A stretch of DNA of 64,000 nucleotides from Lonicera japonica (Eukaryota > Streptophyta > Magnoliopsida > Dipsacales > Caprifoliaceae), in assembly GCA_021464415.1 (NCBI GenBank), contig CM038471.1, positions 10,381,386 through 10,445,385 on the forward strand, given 5' to 3'. Shown in pieces: positions 42,823 through 55,330 of this stretch. The stretch's first letter is position 1, and every line of letters begins with the position of its first letter. The position numbers were made by a program, and so were the translations under genes. The notes under the pieces were generated by a model. That model was not told the origin of the DNA. It searched no databases and saw only the letters and a program-made list of their open reading frames with translations.

Positions 42823-43740
42823 ATGAATTACAGCCAGTGGATCCAGGATCATGGGACCAATGGGGCTAAGTGTAAAATTTAGACAAATATACCTAAATCA
42901 CGCGGTGTTGGCCGGTGCCCGGTGGGATGCCGGCAGCGGTGGTGAGATGCCGGAGCGGAGCTAGTGTAGAGGCAAAAACAAAACTAAGAAGAAAAAGAAA
43001 AATTAGGGAGAAGAGATTTGTGAGATACTGAAATGAGAAAAGAAAAAAAGAAAAAAAAGCAGAACAGCAGAATAGCAAAAGTCTGAACTCGTAAGCGGAG
43101 AAGAAATGAAGAATGGGCATTGTGGGAGAAAGTGAGAAACATTAATGCTTGGTTAAATTTTTATTTTTTTTCTTTTGCCCGGTGTAATTGTGTAAGGATG
43201 TAGACCACATCTCTGATCCATGGGGTCATGGGGATGGGGTTGCTAGCTTGTGCGGCTGTGCTAGCTACCTTTTGACCAAATATTTACATATTTTTTTTTT
43301 GGTCCATGGGGTCAATAGACCCTTTTTACTCTGTACTCCGTCCGCCCCTGATTACAGCAACGGTGATGGCCGTGGGCCCCCCTCAGACGTGGTCGACTTT
43401 TTGAGTTATATGGTTCAGTCTCCTCCCTTTGGGGATGACTCCGGAAAAGTTAAAGAATCTTTTGAGGGTGAAGTCAATGTGGTGAATAATAATCAAAGTT
43501 CAGAAGGATTTTTTTACTGCAGAAGATTCAAGTAACGAAGATTTGGTGGGTCAAGAATCTTCTTCTACTTCTTTTGTTCAAAATCTTGTATTTAAAACTC
43601 CATTTATTCAAAACAAGAAAGAACACTTCTTCTTGGATGGTAATGGAAATGGATTAGAACTACAATATATCTTTGATTCTAATAATAACTCACACCACAA
43701 TGTAAAATCTTTTACCGATGGAAATCTTGAGGGAAAATAG
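42823..43740 (+). pseudogene. Unrecognised reading frame split by a hAT MITE
   Basis: I do not recognise this gene. ATG 42823 gives MNYS, then a hAT element interrupts. Reading resumes at 43359 (NGDGRGPPSDVVDFLSYMVQ, then SPPFGDDSGKVKESFEGEV) up to a T run at 43510-43516, where one extra T shifts the frame. The other frame continues TAEDSSNEDLVGQESSSTSF through FKTPFIQNKKEHFFLDGNGN to a TAG at 43738. The product is polar and Asn/Ser/acid-rich. The C-rich upstream stretch could be a 5' UTR. Insertion and frameshift imply a pseudogene or gene fragment. Confidence 0.5.
42827..43358. mobile_element. Short non-autonomous hAT element
   Basis: Element 42835-43350 (516 bp) is flanked by perfect 8-bp duplications ATTACAGC (42827-42834, 43351-43358). 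Ends are CAGTGGATCCAGGAT and the complement of GGAGTACAGAG...CCGCCCCTG, that is CAGGGGCGGACGGAG. No transposase remnant found; the minus-strand frame at 42893-43120 is A/G-rich low complexity. Confidence 0.9.
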
Positions 43741-44209
43741 AAAATGGGGCTCAATATGGATAGTTAGAGAGCACGTGGTCGTAGTAGGAATGTTAAATGT
43801 GCATTGAAGATTAAGTAATTAATGATACATCACTCATTGCTTTATTTTTGCTCATCCTACTACACCTAGAGTTTTTATAAGAACCATATGGAAAGGAATG
43901 TTGGTAATAATAATAAAAATCAAGAAACTGTTGTTGGGTATGCGATGAAATTCATGATAAATGGAAAAGGCATGACAAAATATTGGAATTATAAGTTTGT
44001 TGGTATAAATTAAATTAGTTATTAGATTTTAGGTATAGGAGTAAAATGGAAGAAAATTATAATTTCAGACAGTACTGGAACCTTAAAAATGGTACCCAAA
44101 CGATTTTGTGGTACGTATACCTAAACTCAAAATCAACATTATAAGTGATCCTCAAAAAAAGAAAGGAAAAAAAAACTCATAAAATAAATAAACAAATGAT
44201 GTTGTTTTA
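43741..44209. other. Unassigned non-coding sequence
   Basis: AT-rich with no features recognised. Confidence 0.4.
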
Positions 44210-44383
44210 GATTTAAGATGATAGAGCGGAGGAGGCGGCCCAGTGGTAAGCCCCTCTCCCGAACTCTTGGGCAACCAGAGTTCGAGTCTCACCGGCTGCA
44301 GTATGCAGCTCCCCTTTCCCCCTTCCCCTTAGGTGTATGAAAATTTGATGTGTTAAAAAAAAGAAAAAAGATTTAAGATGATA
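44210..44383 (+). mobile_element. tRNA-derived SINE with 14-bp target duplication
   Basis: Element 44224-44369 (146 bp) lies between perfect duplications GATTTAAGATGATA (44210-44223, 44370-44383). The 5' part resembles a tRNA: an A-box-like GGCCCAGTGGTAAG (about 44237-44250), and a B-box-like AGAGTTCGAGTCTC (about 44278-44291). It ends with a purine/A-rich tail AAAAAAAAGAAAAAA. Internal pol III promoter and tail fit a plant SINE, which depends on LINE machinery for mobility. Confidence 0.92.
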
Positions 44384-44756
44384 TGTTATAATAAGGAAAC
44401 CCACTCCACCCTAGGTGTGATTCAAATGTGGACATTTTTACTACTAAGCTACCCACTAGTATTAAAATAATGTGTTTAATTAATTATTATTTTTATTGTA
44501 ATTTTTTAAACTTAATATATAATTATTTTTTTGCGATTTTCTACGAGGTGTCTCCTCACCAAATTGGATGCAAGACTAATCCCTTCTTGAAAAATTGAGC
44601 CTTCTCATAAAGGGAAATTTCAATGTGGGGAAATATTGAATATGAAACATCTTTTTAAATGAATCGATTCCTACAAGAACTTAGGTCAATGAAGCTCCCT
44701 TCCAGTCCATTCATGGGAAGAGAGGGCAGATGCAGCCATTGCTACTGCCACTGTTG
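44384..44756. other. Unassigned non-coding sequence
   Basis: AT-rich, no features recognised. Confidence 0.4.
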
Positions 44757-47700
44757 TGTAACGCCTCGTATTTTGCTTCCGCGCCAATTTCCTTCTTAAG
44801 CCTGTTTAAGGCCAAACCATCATTTGAGGAGTCGATTTTCTTTTCGGAACCTCCGTAGTTGATCCAACACTGCTAGTAAGTCATTTTAATGATATTAAGT
44901 ATGCATGAATGGTTGGAACGCATTTCGGGAAGCCACAGTTGAAGTTGGTAACTAACGGTGAAAAATCAAACTTTTGCCGAAATAAGTTTTTGGCCAACTT
45001 TGAGAGGCCAAAACTCTCTCATACAAAGTCCAAATGAGTTCCTATTTGCACTAATACTAGGTTTTGATCCATTCTACAACTTTAGTTTTTTAATCGAAAA
45101 CCAATTCATGCTTCTCGTTGGTCAAAACGGCGTGCGGAGTGAGCCAATTAAAAATATTTGGTCTTATCAGTAACATTGTTGCAGACTGCTGTCTTTTATG
45201 AATTTTTGGAATTAATACATCAATAATTTGGAGAAACTTCCTCTTTTAAAATTGTAGATCTTTGAATTAACTTTCTGTTGATATAAAAATCATCCCAATC
45301 GGAGTTCCAAGTGAAAAGTTCTGACTACATTACAAACAAAGCTTCAGAAAATGGGGCCTCAGATCGATCAAAGGGGATCCAGCGGGTTTTTTAACCATTT
45401 CTTTTTGCTTTTTTATTCACCATTCTTCCTCCTTTCATCCCCATTCGAACTACCTCCATGGGAGGAGCTTAGAGAGAGGTGAGAGCTCCATTTTAGAGAG
45501 ATTTTGAGAGGTCTTAGACCACCCATCATCATGATCAAAAACCACCACTAAATAATCCTCACCATCATCATCTCCTTCTCCATCCTTGCTTCCACCATCG
45601 TTAGGGTTCTTGAGGTCGAAATTGGGAATTTCGTGATTGGCCTTCTCCGGCTCGATTCAGCTGCAAATCTTCGAGAGATTAAACTCCAATAAGGTGGGAA
45701 AACTAATATCCAAACTTTTTTTCAACTATTATGTGTTGTATCTTCCTGTTCAAATCAAAATTGGGTATTTTACTTATGAACTTGTTGATATATGCATACA
45801 CGGGGTTTAGGGTAAAATTTGTGGTTCTTTCTCTTGATTATTATATATTTTTATTGTAATTCCATATTTATATGAAAGAAACCACATTACATACTAGTTT
45901 ACTACAAGCCCTAGTTGCTTGTGTTAGCGCGAATGCGCATATACCCAACTTATGGTTAGATACGTCACGTTATAATCTAAAAGTGAGAATTTATACTAGA
46001 TTTGGACTATTTTATACTTGTTCTGAATTTAGTATTACATAAATTATATATAATAGTTTTGACATATATTCTTGAGTTAGTAAGGGATTAAATTGATAAG
46101 TATATAACTACGAGGTTTAAAACAAATATTAGTATATTGAGATTGAGTTGTATATATATTGTCCTCATGATGATTGTATCCATGGGATATATATATATAT
46201 ATATATATATACGCTATTGAATGGACTAATTGCCTTACGAACGATATCCTATCAAATCATGGGCTTTGTTGCAAATAAATTATTAATCCACTCATTAGAG
46301 TTGTTTATCATATTGATATAATTATGTGATGGTATTAGCTTCTTAAATGGAGCATGTATGTAGATATATCTTAAGTTGCGACTACTACCACTGTCATTGA
46401 ATCAATATATCTATTACCTACCTATTTACCACATACACTTATTGGTTGGATATATAATTTGTACTTGGATTGGTCGTTGTGTATGTAGAGAGATTAGATA
46501 CGCTCTTGGCAAGCTAAAGCAGTAAGAAGATATGGTTTGATATATATATATATATATATGTTGGAACTTAGTGTGTATTTTAAAAAAAAATCAAAGCAAG
46601 CTTCTCTGCCTATGTCCTACATTAGATAATGTGAATTCTTTTATGAGTTTACATATATGTTTTGTTTACCCAATTCTCGTACAATTGGACAAGACTATTA
46701 TATATGTGGCATACCATACGTGCGCAACGATCGTACTGGACCGACCCAACTTGGATTCAGATTCGGGCCTGCTTTGTGATAGAATAAATTATTTGAACAA
46801 AATATATTTAAAAATTTTATTTTAGTAAATAAATTTTATTTAAATATTCAAAATTTGGATAAAGTTGACCAAGTCTCCAACAAAATGGATTTTCACTTCC
46901 CCACTACACAGGATTTTTGCCAACAACTCAACGGATATTTTTTAATATATATCCATTAATAGCTTTCCTTTTAATTTTACATGAAAAAAAAAAACAAAAA
47001 AACAAAAAACAAAAAACCTGATAAAAAAGGCGGTAATCCCCTGCCTCTTACTTCCTCCATGAGCAAATAGAGTATATAAGGAAATTATATTTCTTCTTTT
47101 TTTGATTAAATGAACTAGGGAAAAGTTCTTTTTCTTCCATTCTTATTCTTAATAGCAAACCGAGTATGAAAAAAAAATCTTCTTTTATTTTTTGGGCAGA
47201 CTCGGGGAACCTTAATAGAAATAAATACTATTTTGTCCCCGTTGAAATTTGTGTACTGTTTCCGAGCATCAATCATTGAGGTGTTAGTATTCCGATTTTT
47301 CACTGTGCAAGGAAAATCGACACAGAGGGGATTCTGGGGCTTGTTGTATCATGGAGACATCATGGCATTTACAAACTGCAAGCACACAATTTGGGCAAAG
47401 CCGTGAAACGTCTTAAAGAGATCGACCTAATCCGCACCTCAGCCCAAAATTTCCCTATCGAGTTAATGGTACTATTGTTCCATTTATAAAATATTTTTTG
47501 CAATTCGTTTTGACTAGTGTAAGATTTTATTTTAGCAGTATTATTATTTTGTTAATATGGTTTTAACAATAATGGTTACATATATAGACTTAGTAGTAGT
47601 ACACTATTAGTTGTTGTTGTTATTATAAATCATTATGTTTTGAAAGGTTTACAATTTAGAGATGGGTCTTTACGTCGATGCATGTTAATTCATTCACTCC

Positions 47701-49150
47701 TCACCATTAATATTATTAATGGTAAAATTAATTTTATTGTGGTATCCAAAACAACAGAAATTTTCTTGGACTTCGATATCAATAATTTAATTTTAGCTTT
47801 GATATCATTATTGTTTTGAACTAATATACTCATTGCTATTGTAGTACTTATATTGTGATGCTCCAACAATATACATATGTATGTTGAATATATATTTGGT
47901 TGATATATATAATTTGCTTGATACTTACTATTTTCGCAAGTCACACTATTTTGAGTTCAAATAGGCACTAATGGTTCATGGGGTTGATCTAGCCTTGGTG
48001 GCTACATACCCTGGTCCGCGTAAAGGGGCCCCACTTTGGAAGCGGCATACTATATGGTCTAGCTAGGGGGACCGTGCGAGGCGCCATACCCTGCACATTT
48101 AGGTGGTCCACGTGGGGACCCAACCTTGAGAGCTGCATACCCTAGCCTTGGGAGCTTAGATTGTAATCGCTGTGCACAGTAGAGTAAATCCTAGATGCCT
48201 GATGTGAGATGAAATTGATGAGTATAAGATTAGTGCCTACATTTGCTTTATGACTATACGAATTTTGTAAATAAACTTATAGATGTTATTGCTATTCTAT
48301 TTGTATCTTGGTGATACATATTTTATCGTATCTTTCGTAGATACTTTGTTATTATAACATTTAGGTTCTTTGATGATATATATATATTTATTGTATTCTT
48401 CGGAGATGGTATATCACTTGGTGTGCTATTCACATGACACGATTTCCATTGCATTATTATATACAAATCTATATATATCTATAAAGGGACATAGAAGTGG
48501 AACATACATATAAGTTTAATGCATATATATTAACCTATATTTTTTTAATTCTGCATTGCATGTGAATGACGATGTATACTTTCTTACTCAAAAATCCTAT
48601 AGTTCTCACTAAGCTCGTATTTGGCCCACTCCCATTTTCTAAAACAGTTTTGCAGGTATTTTTCGGGGATGGTACGCATACGGAGTTTAGATACCTCTAA
48701 CGGCCTTAGAAACTTATAATCGTCCTAGGAAAACTTACATTTGTTGTACATAACATTAATGTGGACTCTTTGTATAATTTATTATGCTATTCGAATTATG
48801 TTTCCACTTTTATGTGTAAATCTTGTAAACTTATTAAATCTTTGATTGGGACCTCGTTGGAGGAAATTGTTGAATATGGATATGTTTGATTTTCATATGA
48901 TTTAGGATTTTTCAAATGTGGAGTTAGATTTATTTTGTTAAATTTTATTTTGTTATATATATAAGTTTTCGAATCGATAAACTTATAGACTTCACATGCC
49001 AAAAGTTTCCTAAAAAAAGAGGCTCTATGTATAGTTTATTATTATATGAATTTTAAATCATGCATTCAAACCCACCATCGCGTACGGTACCGTGATTAAC
49101 CAGGTCCCGGAGGCCTACACCTCCTAACGGGGTTCAGGGCATCACATGCT
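44757..49150 (+). repeat. Long non-coding repeat X, copy 1 (probable large LTR)
   Basis: A 4.4-kb non-coding block starting TGTAACGCCTCGTATTTT and ending near GGGCATCACA at 49141-49146. Segments recur in reverse orientation at 49170-50711 and 56580-59035: the GGAGTTCCAAGTGAAAAG region near 45302, the CACCATCATCATC region, TTATGTGTTG, the CATACCCTGC... block near 48000-48140, and CCACTCCCATTTTCTAAAAC near 48630. TG...CA ends and lack of genes suggest a long retrotransposon LTR, but target duplications could not be fixed. A stretch at 47330-47460 (CATGGAGACATCATGG...) may be a further insertion. Confidence 0.55.
46185..46213. repeat. (TA)n microsatellite
   Basis: Run of about 14 TA units. Similar runs at 41933, 46540 and 48379. 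Confidence 0.8.
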
Positions 49151-49169
49151 AGCACTGCCATGGAATGTT

Positions 49170-50711
49170 GCTTGCTTTAAGAAGACAATAGCTCTTCATT
49201 ACACTTATCTCCATCAATATCCATCGTCAGGATATTGATAACCTACTATATTCCCCATCACATCATTCTCCATTAGGCTGCAATATCAGAGTTCTAAATA
49301 ATAGTCCAATTAAGAGTTTCGTCTAATAGTTTCTCCAATTTAGAGAATTTCACAAAGATTTGTCAAATTAGAACCAAACCATGTATAATTCATAAATATT
49401 TGTTTAAATATAAAGTTTCATATATGGTCTCAATACATAAACCATTCAAAAACACATTAGAAATATGCTCAGTATAGGTACGGACTGGTGGATTTCATAT
49501 AAATCTCGCAATAGCTAGTCAATGGCTTAAGCACAACAATAATATCACATAAATGTGGTATAATAACCAAAAAATACTTTAAACCCATCAGTATATCCAT
49601 ATATATATGCGTGTCCCAAATCTTTATTCACTATCGTATTTGTATGTATGAGTTTCATGTCAATCCTTAAGTATAACAATAAATAAGGGGGGATTCTTTT
49701 TAGAATTAACAAATTATAGTTATGAAACTCATAAATCAACTAAGATAATAAAAAAAAACAACCAATTCTCCATGAACAAGCATAATATAGAAATAATATG
49801 CAAAACCCCCAATTTTTGGTTGTTTAAAGAGATGCAACACATAATACTTTGAAAACAAGTTTGCGTACTAGTGTTCCCACCTTATTAAACCTTTTTATCT
49901 GAGGGTTGAGCGGTAGATTGAGCCAGATTGAGTGAGTCTTGAGCTTTCCTCAAATATTCCAAAAACTAGCCATGGAGGAAGGTGGAAATGGTGGAGAAGA
50001 TGATGAATAATGATCTGAGAGGTTAATTTGGTGTTGCTTTGATGGTGATTTTGTGTGGTGATGATGTGTATGTGAAGCTCTCTCCAAATCTCTCTCAAAG
50101 AAGCTCTTTCTTTCTCTAGAGGGTTCTAAAGGTGTACTCGAATGGGGAAAACAATAAGTAAAAGGGCATAAATAATCAGTTTAAAATGGTCAAAAAACCC
50201 CACTGGTAAGCTATGATCGATCACAGCATTACCTCTGATCGATCACATGAAAGCTGCCTGAAGTTCTGTTCATAATTTGGCCATAAATTTTGGCTCGAAA
50301 TTCCGATTGGGGTGATCTTTATATCAATATAAAAGCAATTCAAAGATCTACAACTTTCACCAAGAAATTTCTCCAAATTATTGATAGATTAATTCCAGAA
50401 ATCCATATAAGACAGTGGTCTGCAACAATGTTATCAATACGACTAGATTTTGCAATCGGCTCACTTTGCATGTTGTTTTGACCAACAAGAAGCATGGATT
50501 AGCTTATGGCCAAAACACGAAAGTTGTAGAACGGATCAAAAGCTATAGATAGGCACAAACGGGGACTTAATCATATAAGAGACGAAGAAGTTACAACATC
50601 TCAAAGTTTGTTAAAATTCATAAATCAAGAATTTATCCCCCAAGGTGAGATTTTTGAACCACCTAAGTGATTAAGGCGAGATTAACAAGGAAACTAAACA
50701 AGGATGTTACA
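49170..50711 (-). repeat. Long repeat X, copy 2 (inverted)
   Basis: On the minus strand it begins TGTAACATCCTTGTTTAG at 50711, and follows the order of copy 1: the plea-like hairpin-free block with GAGTTCC/GGAATTTCGAGCC, then CCATTCGAGTACACC, the CATCATCACC block, AATAAGGTGGGAACACTAGT, and TATTATGTGTTGCATC. It includes duplicated GTGATCGATCA words near 50215-50245. The left end is not defined. No coding. Confidence 0.55.
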
Positions 50712-52548
50712 AATTATTTTGTGGATTTTGGCAGCTTACAAATTTTGTCAAAAGGTTGGAGAATTATGAAAAAGGTTTGATAGGAATGTAGCCCTCTGTT
50801 TCTTGGTGTATTCTCTAAGCTAAGCATGCATCTAATTTACTATTTATATTAGTGCCAAAGTAGGTTAGCCAAGGATATGATATTAATAGTTTAATAAATT
50901 TACTTGCAACTTTAATAAATTAAATTAATTTACTTGGAACTTACGAAAAATATTGTAGCCACAAAATATACTTGGTATTCAAGATATTTTAAAAGATTAG
51001 ATGAATTGAATTTAAATGATGCTTATCAAACGATTTTTTCACAAAACAAAATTCCATAAAACCCTTAACATGTTATTTATTTTATATTTTAAAATATAAA
51101 TAATAAAATAAAATACACAACACAATGCTCCAACAATTTCTGGTCCGGATGAGTTTCAATGGCAAGTGTATCTTAAAGACAAGAGGAAAATAGAGTATAA
51201 AGCAACTATTCCAGAAGATAAACCACCTATTTGGGCGCCCCAACTTTTACTTGGTTTTAGACTACTGCTTAGAAACACTCCAAAAGCTAGGTTGTTTTAT
51301 TTTTCACCACTCCAAAGCCACTTCCACCGCTCCCACTATTACACAAAGTAACTAACTAATAAAATACATTAATTAATAAGTTAATAATTAAATTAAAAAA
51401 AGGGAGAAAACCTACTCAACCTTTTCAAAGGAATGCACGCACGATCTCTTTTCTTATTTCCCTCCCTCAAGCTAACCTCTCTCACCCACTCCTCCTCACA
51501 GACTCGTCTGTTCTTCATCTTCATCTTCATCACAAGCACCATCATCCCAAGCTTCATTATTGGAATCATCATCTCCCTATTTTCATCTTCAACATCACGA
51601 ATGAAGTAAGTTTCACATTTTAACCTAATAATGGTTTCCTTTTATTCAATCTCCTCATCAAATTTCCTCTTTTTTCTCACTTTCATCTCTCAAATACCTA
51701 ACGCCCAACTTCAATCTCCATCACACCCTATTTATATTTATGCTCATCCCCATTCAAACCCCATGATCTGTGAACCTTTTATCTAAAAACTCTATTATCT
51801 CTTTGTTTCTTGGCATTTTCTATATTCTTCAGTTTCAAGTGCTTGATAAACTTTTGGTGATTTATGTTTCTAAGTTCTTTTTTAATATTGTTAAGTTTCA
51901 AATGTTTGTTTAGATTCTAGTGATTTAGTCAAGCATGTATAACAATATTTATTATATCAGTTTAATTTTGAATATTGTGATTGTTTCTACTGCGAATAAG
52001 GTTGTGCACTTTTTGACTTGGAATGAGGCTGTGCACTTTTTGACATAAAATCTTCATGAAAATGCTGGTAGTCAGTTAATTAGTCTAAGTTATTCTGACA
52101 TGCTAATGTGCGGCATTGCACTATTGTGATTGAGAGAGTTATCACTTACTTACAGTTTATGCACTGTTGTGGTTGATGGGGATATCACAATTATGCACTA
52201 TCTGGGAACATGTTAAATGCATGTTTCTTTGTTTTTTTTGGTTTTCCATACAAAAACAATGCATTTCATGTAATCATGTCTCAATTAGTTGTCATGGGGC
52301 CCCCTTATAGAGTGCCTTTTCTTTCAAATGACTTTTGTTTCTCTATGATTCCGCCTTAAGTATTTGTCCTTTATTTAATAAGCCTTCAATTTCTATTTTA
52401 TTTTACTTAATATATCAGGCACACGTTAGTATTCCCTTTAGTTTTTACAATGTAAATATACAAGGAAGTATTTGGAATCAAGTCTTGTATGGTTACTTCA
52501 TCTTCTTGAATGATTAGGCTAGGTTAGGCTAGGTTACGTGATAAAAGC
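50712..52548. other. Non-coding region with possible gene leader
   Basis: A short open stretch at 51143-51350 reads SGPDEFQWQVYLKDKRKIEY and KATIPEDKPPIWAP before low-complexity residues; I cannot assign it. 51460-51606 is pyrimidine-rich with CATCTTCATCTTCATC and ends ATGAA|GTAAGT, which could be a 5' UTR with a start codon next to a splice donor. No downstream exon was recognised before 52549. Confidence 0.35.
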
Positions 52549-53161
52549 TATTGTGATTATTAACAATAAATCACGCCACGGATCGTAATTCAAATAGTGG
52601 ATATTAATAACTAGAGATAATATGGATGAGAAAAACAAGAAGCAAGATAATGGAACACACAATATTCGACAAACGAAGCTTTCACTAATTCTTTCAAAAC
52701 GATTACAAAATCTATCACAAGAATTATTACACTCAAAGCTCTCACAGAAGAAGAAAATCAACAGCCCTTTAACCTCTCTCTCACAACAAGATGAACTCTC
52801 CCACAAATTCCACAGAAAGAAGAATACCTCTTATGCCTTAATCTATTGAATTATTCTATCAATATATAACAATATAATAGAGTCCATCCAATCTAGAATA
52901 AGGTAATAATAATCTTACATAAATATGGAAACTATTAACAAGGTAATAGAGACCAAAATAAACAAGGAAACCAAGTTTGATAAGGAAACATATTTCTCGC
53001 CCAGCTGCAAAACGACTTTTGCACTTTTCTTGCGTAACTGCAAAAGTGTTTTTGCACCTTTCCAGAACCGCAAACAGTCTTTTGCACCCTTCAAGCGAAC
53101 AATCTGATTTTCCATAACACTCATCTTCTCTTGGATTTGGAACCGAGCAAAAAACACAACA
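52549..53161 (-). repeat. 3' LTR of copia-4 (613 bp)
   Basis: Direct repeat of 54713-55325. Both contain the repeated word TTTTGCACTTTTC/TTTTGCACC in a short internal array (about 53010-53090). Confidence 0.93.
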
Positions 53162-53312
53162 ATCACCACCTTTTGCGAAGGTAACAAAACCAACCGCTAT
53201 CTTCTTCTTCTTCTTGATGACACATGAAATCTTCTTTTGTCTCACCCTTTACAAGGGCCACTCAATCATCTATGTCAATAATCGAGCCACATCCGATTAT
53301 CTATGTTGATGA

Positions 53313-54653
53313 TTAGACCATGTCCGTATTGGACACCATCACTGGCACGTAACTTTGAGTTGTCAACGATCTAAAGTCACTACTTAAGCCATAACTCATC
53401 CTTGCTGCGTTTGCACTACCGGAACATATGCTTCTTGGTTCCCTAGCACCATTATATACAACTCTCTCATGTAATCTATACAAGCCCCCGCAATGACTCA
53501 CCTTCAAGACCACATCGTCGCCATGATACACGCTTATTACTCCACCTCGAGTAGAGTACCACATCCCAAGTGATTCTGATCTAGAGAGACTGATTAGATT
53601 CCACTTTATCTCCGGCACATTTCTGACATTTATGATTGTTTGAACTGAGTCATCAAACAATTCTAGGCAGACTTCACCAACTCCACGAACTAGCAATCTG
53701 AAGTCATCCCCCATGTAGACAAACCTGCTACAATCTTCATATGTGCTATACAATGAACGATTGTTGCAAACATGAACAGCGGCACCGCAATCCAAGAACC
53801 ATCCTCCCTGACCAGTTAGGCTTGCAGGCATCAATAGGACATCTATAAGATTTACTTCTTTATCATAAGAAGTCATCGCAACGGTTGCGGCTCCATCAGG
53901 GTTAGTAGCTGGTTTTTCCCTGATGTCATCCTTCTTCCTTGGGAAATCCCTAGCACAATGGCCCGGTTGACCATATTTAAAGCAATCTCCTTTAAAGATA
54001 GTCTTCCGTCCTTTGCTAGAACCTTTCTTTTCATTCGCTACAAACGCGCCTTCTTGAACGGTATTGACTTAATCCCTCTTTCTCATCATCTCTTCCGCAG
54101 ACAGAGCTTGACACACCTCCGAGGTGATGAAAGATGATCTACTCATAAAGTTCTGAATTAGTATCTTGTACGAATCTGGAAAAGTTCAAATTAGTTGCAA
54201 GGCTTTATCCTGATCTTTCAATTCTTCACCTATAGCTTCGAGTCTTGAGCATAATGAATCAAAAGCAGAAATATGATCCATAACTGGAGTATTCTCTTCC
54301 ATCTTCATGTCATGTATAAGACCTTTGATATAGATCTTACTCGTCATTGTCTTAGCCATGAACAAATATTGAAGAGACTCCCATAGTTGTTTTGCTGATA
54401 TAACCTCCTTGACTGCAGCATGACCTTGAACATTCGTCATGAGATGGAGACGAATCTCTGACAAGCACTTCTTGTCCATCTTTTTTGACTTATCATCAAT
54501 GACCTCAACCAGCTCCATATCATCCGAATCTTTCTTCTTTTGTTCCACGGTTGGTAGACCTTCTAGGACATCATCCAATTCCAGCACTACGAGATAGTCT
54601 TTCATACTCATCTGCCATAGCCTGAAATCCATGATTCCATCGAATTTCTCCAT
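53313..54653 (-). pseudogene. gag: Copia-4 gag and protease start (nonsense-disrupted)
   Basis: Minus-strand frame from ATG 54653 (MEKFDGIMDFRLWQMSMKDY), a copia gag (DUF4219/UBN2-like), to HDMKMEENTPVMDHISAFDS. Stops at 54186 and near 54069 interrupt the same frame, which continues through a nucleocapsid knuckle CFKYGQPGHCARDF, in which two of the four ligands (second and last Cys) are replaced. The protease motif is WFLDCGAAVHVCN, with Ser of DSG changed to Cys. The frame ends at 53313. Confidence 0.9.
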
Positions 54654-54712
54654 CCTATAAGATTTTTTTATTATAACACACACCTCCTTGAATACCACGC
54701 TCTGATACCACT

Positions 54713-55325
54713 TGTTGTGATTATTAGCAATAAATTACGCCATGGATCATAATTCAAATAGTGGATATTAACAACTAGAGATAATATGGATGAAAAAAAC
54801 AAGAAGCAAGATAATGGAACACACAATATTCGACAAACGAAGCTTTCACTAATTCTTTCAAAACGATTTCAAAATCTATCACAAGAATTATTGCACTCAA
54901 AGCTCTCACAGAAGAAGAAAATCAACAGCCCTTTAACCTCTCTCTCACAACAAGATGAACTCTCCCACAAATCCCACAAAAAGAAGAATATCTCTTATGC
55001 CTTAATCTATTGAATGATTCTATCTATATATAACAATATAATAGAGTCCATCCAATCTAGAATAAGGTAATAATAATATTACATAAATATGGAAACTATT
55101 AACAAGGTAATAGAGACCAAAATAAACAAGGAAACCAAGTTTGATAAGGAAACATATTTCTCACCTAGCTGCAAAACGACTTTTGCACTTTTCTCGCGTA
55201 ACCGCAAAAGTGCTTTTGCACCTTTCTAGAACCGCAAACCCTCTTTTGCACCCTTCAAGCGAACAATCTAATTTCCCATAAAACTCATCTTCTCTTGGGT
55301 TTGGAACCAAGCAAAAAACACAACA
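54713..55325 (-). repeat. 5' LTR of copia-4 (613 bp)
   Basis: Begins (minus strand) TGTTGTGTTTTTTGCTTGG and ends AATAATCACAACA, with canonical TG...CA. Confidence 0.93.
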
Positions 55326-55330
55326 AAAGC

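Larger units (their letters stand above)
52544..55330 (-). mobile_element. Copia deletion derivative (copia-4), minus strand
   Basis: 613-bp LTRs at 52549-53161 and 54713-55325 are about 95 percent identical. Perfect target duplications AAAGC lie at 52544-52548 and 55326-55330. On the minus strand the 5' LTR is the right one. The primer site appears as CTCTGATACCA at 54700-54710, two bases from the LTR. Only gag and the start of protease remain (1.55 kb interior); integrase, reverse transcriptase and RNase H are gone. LTR ends are TGTTGTG...CACAACA, with TG changed to TA at 52549. Confidence 0.94.

Noticed and set aside
44213..44404. 63-codon minus-strand frame
   Set aside because: It is antisense to the SINE and its tail.
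52622..52849. 75-codon frame also present at 54786, apparently a conserved small protein
   Set aside because: Both lie at the same position in the two LTRs of copia-4; conservation is due to LTR duplication.
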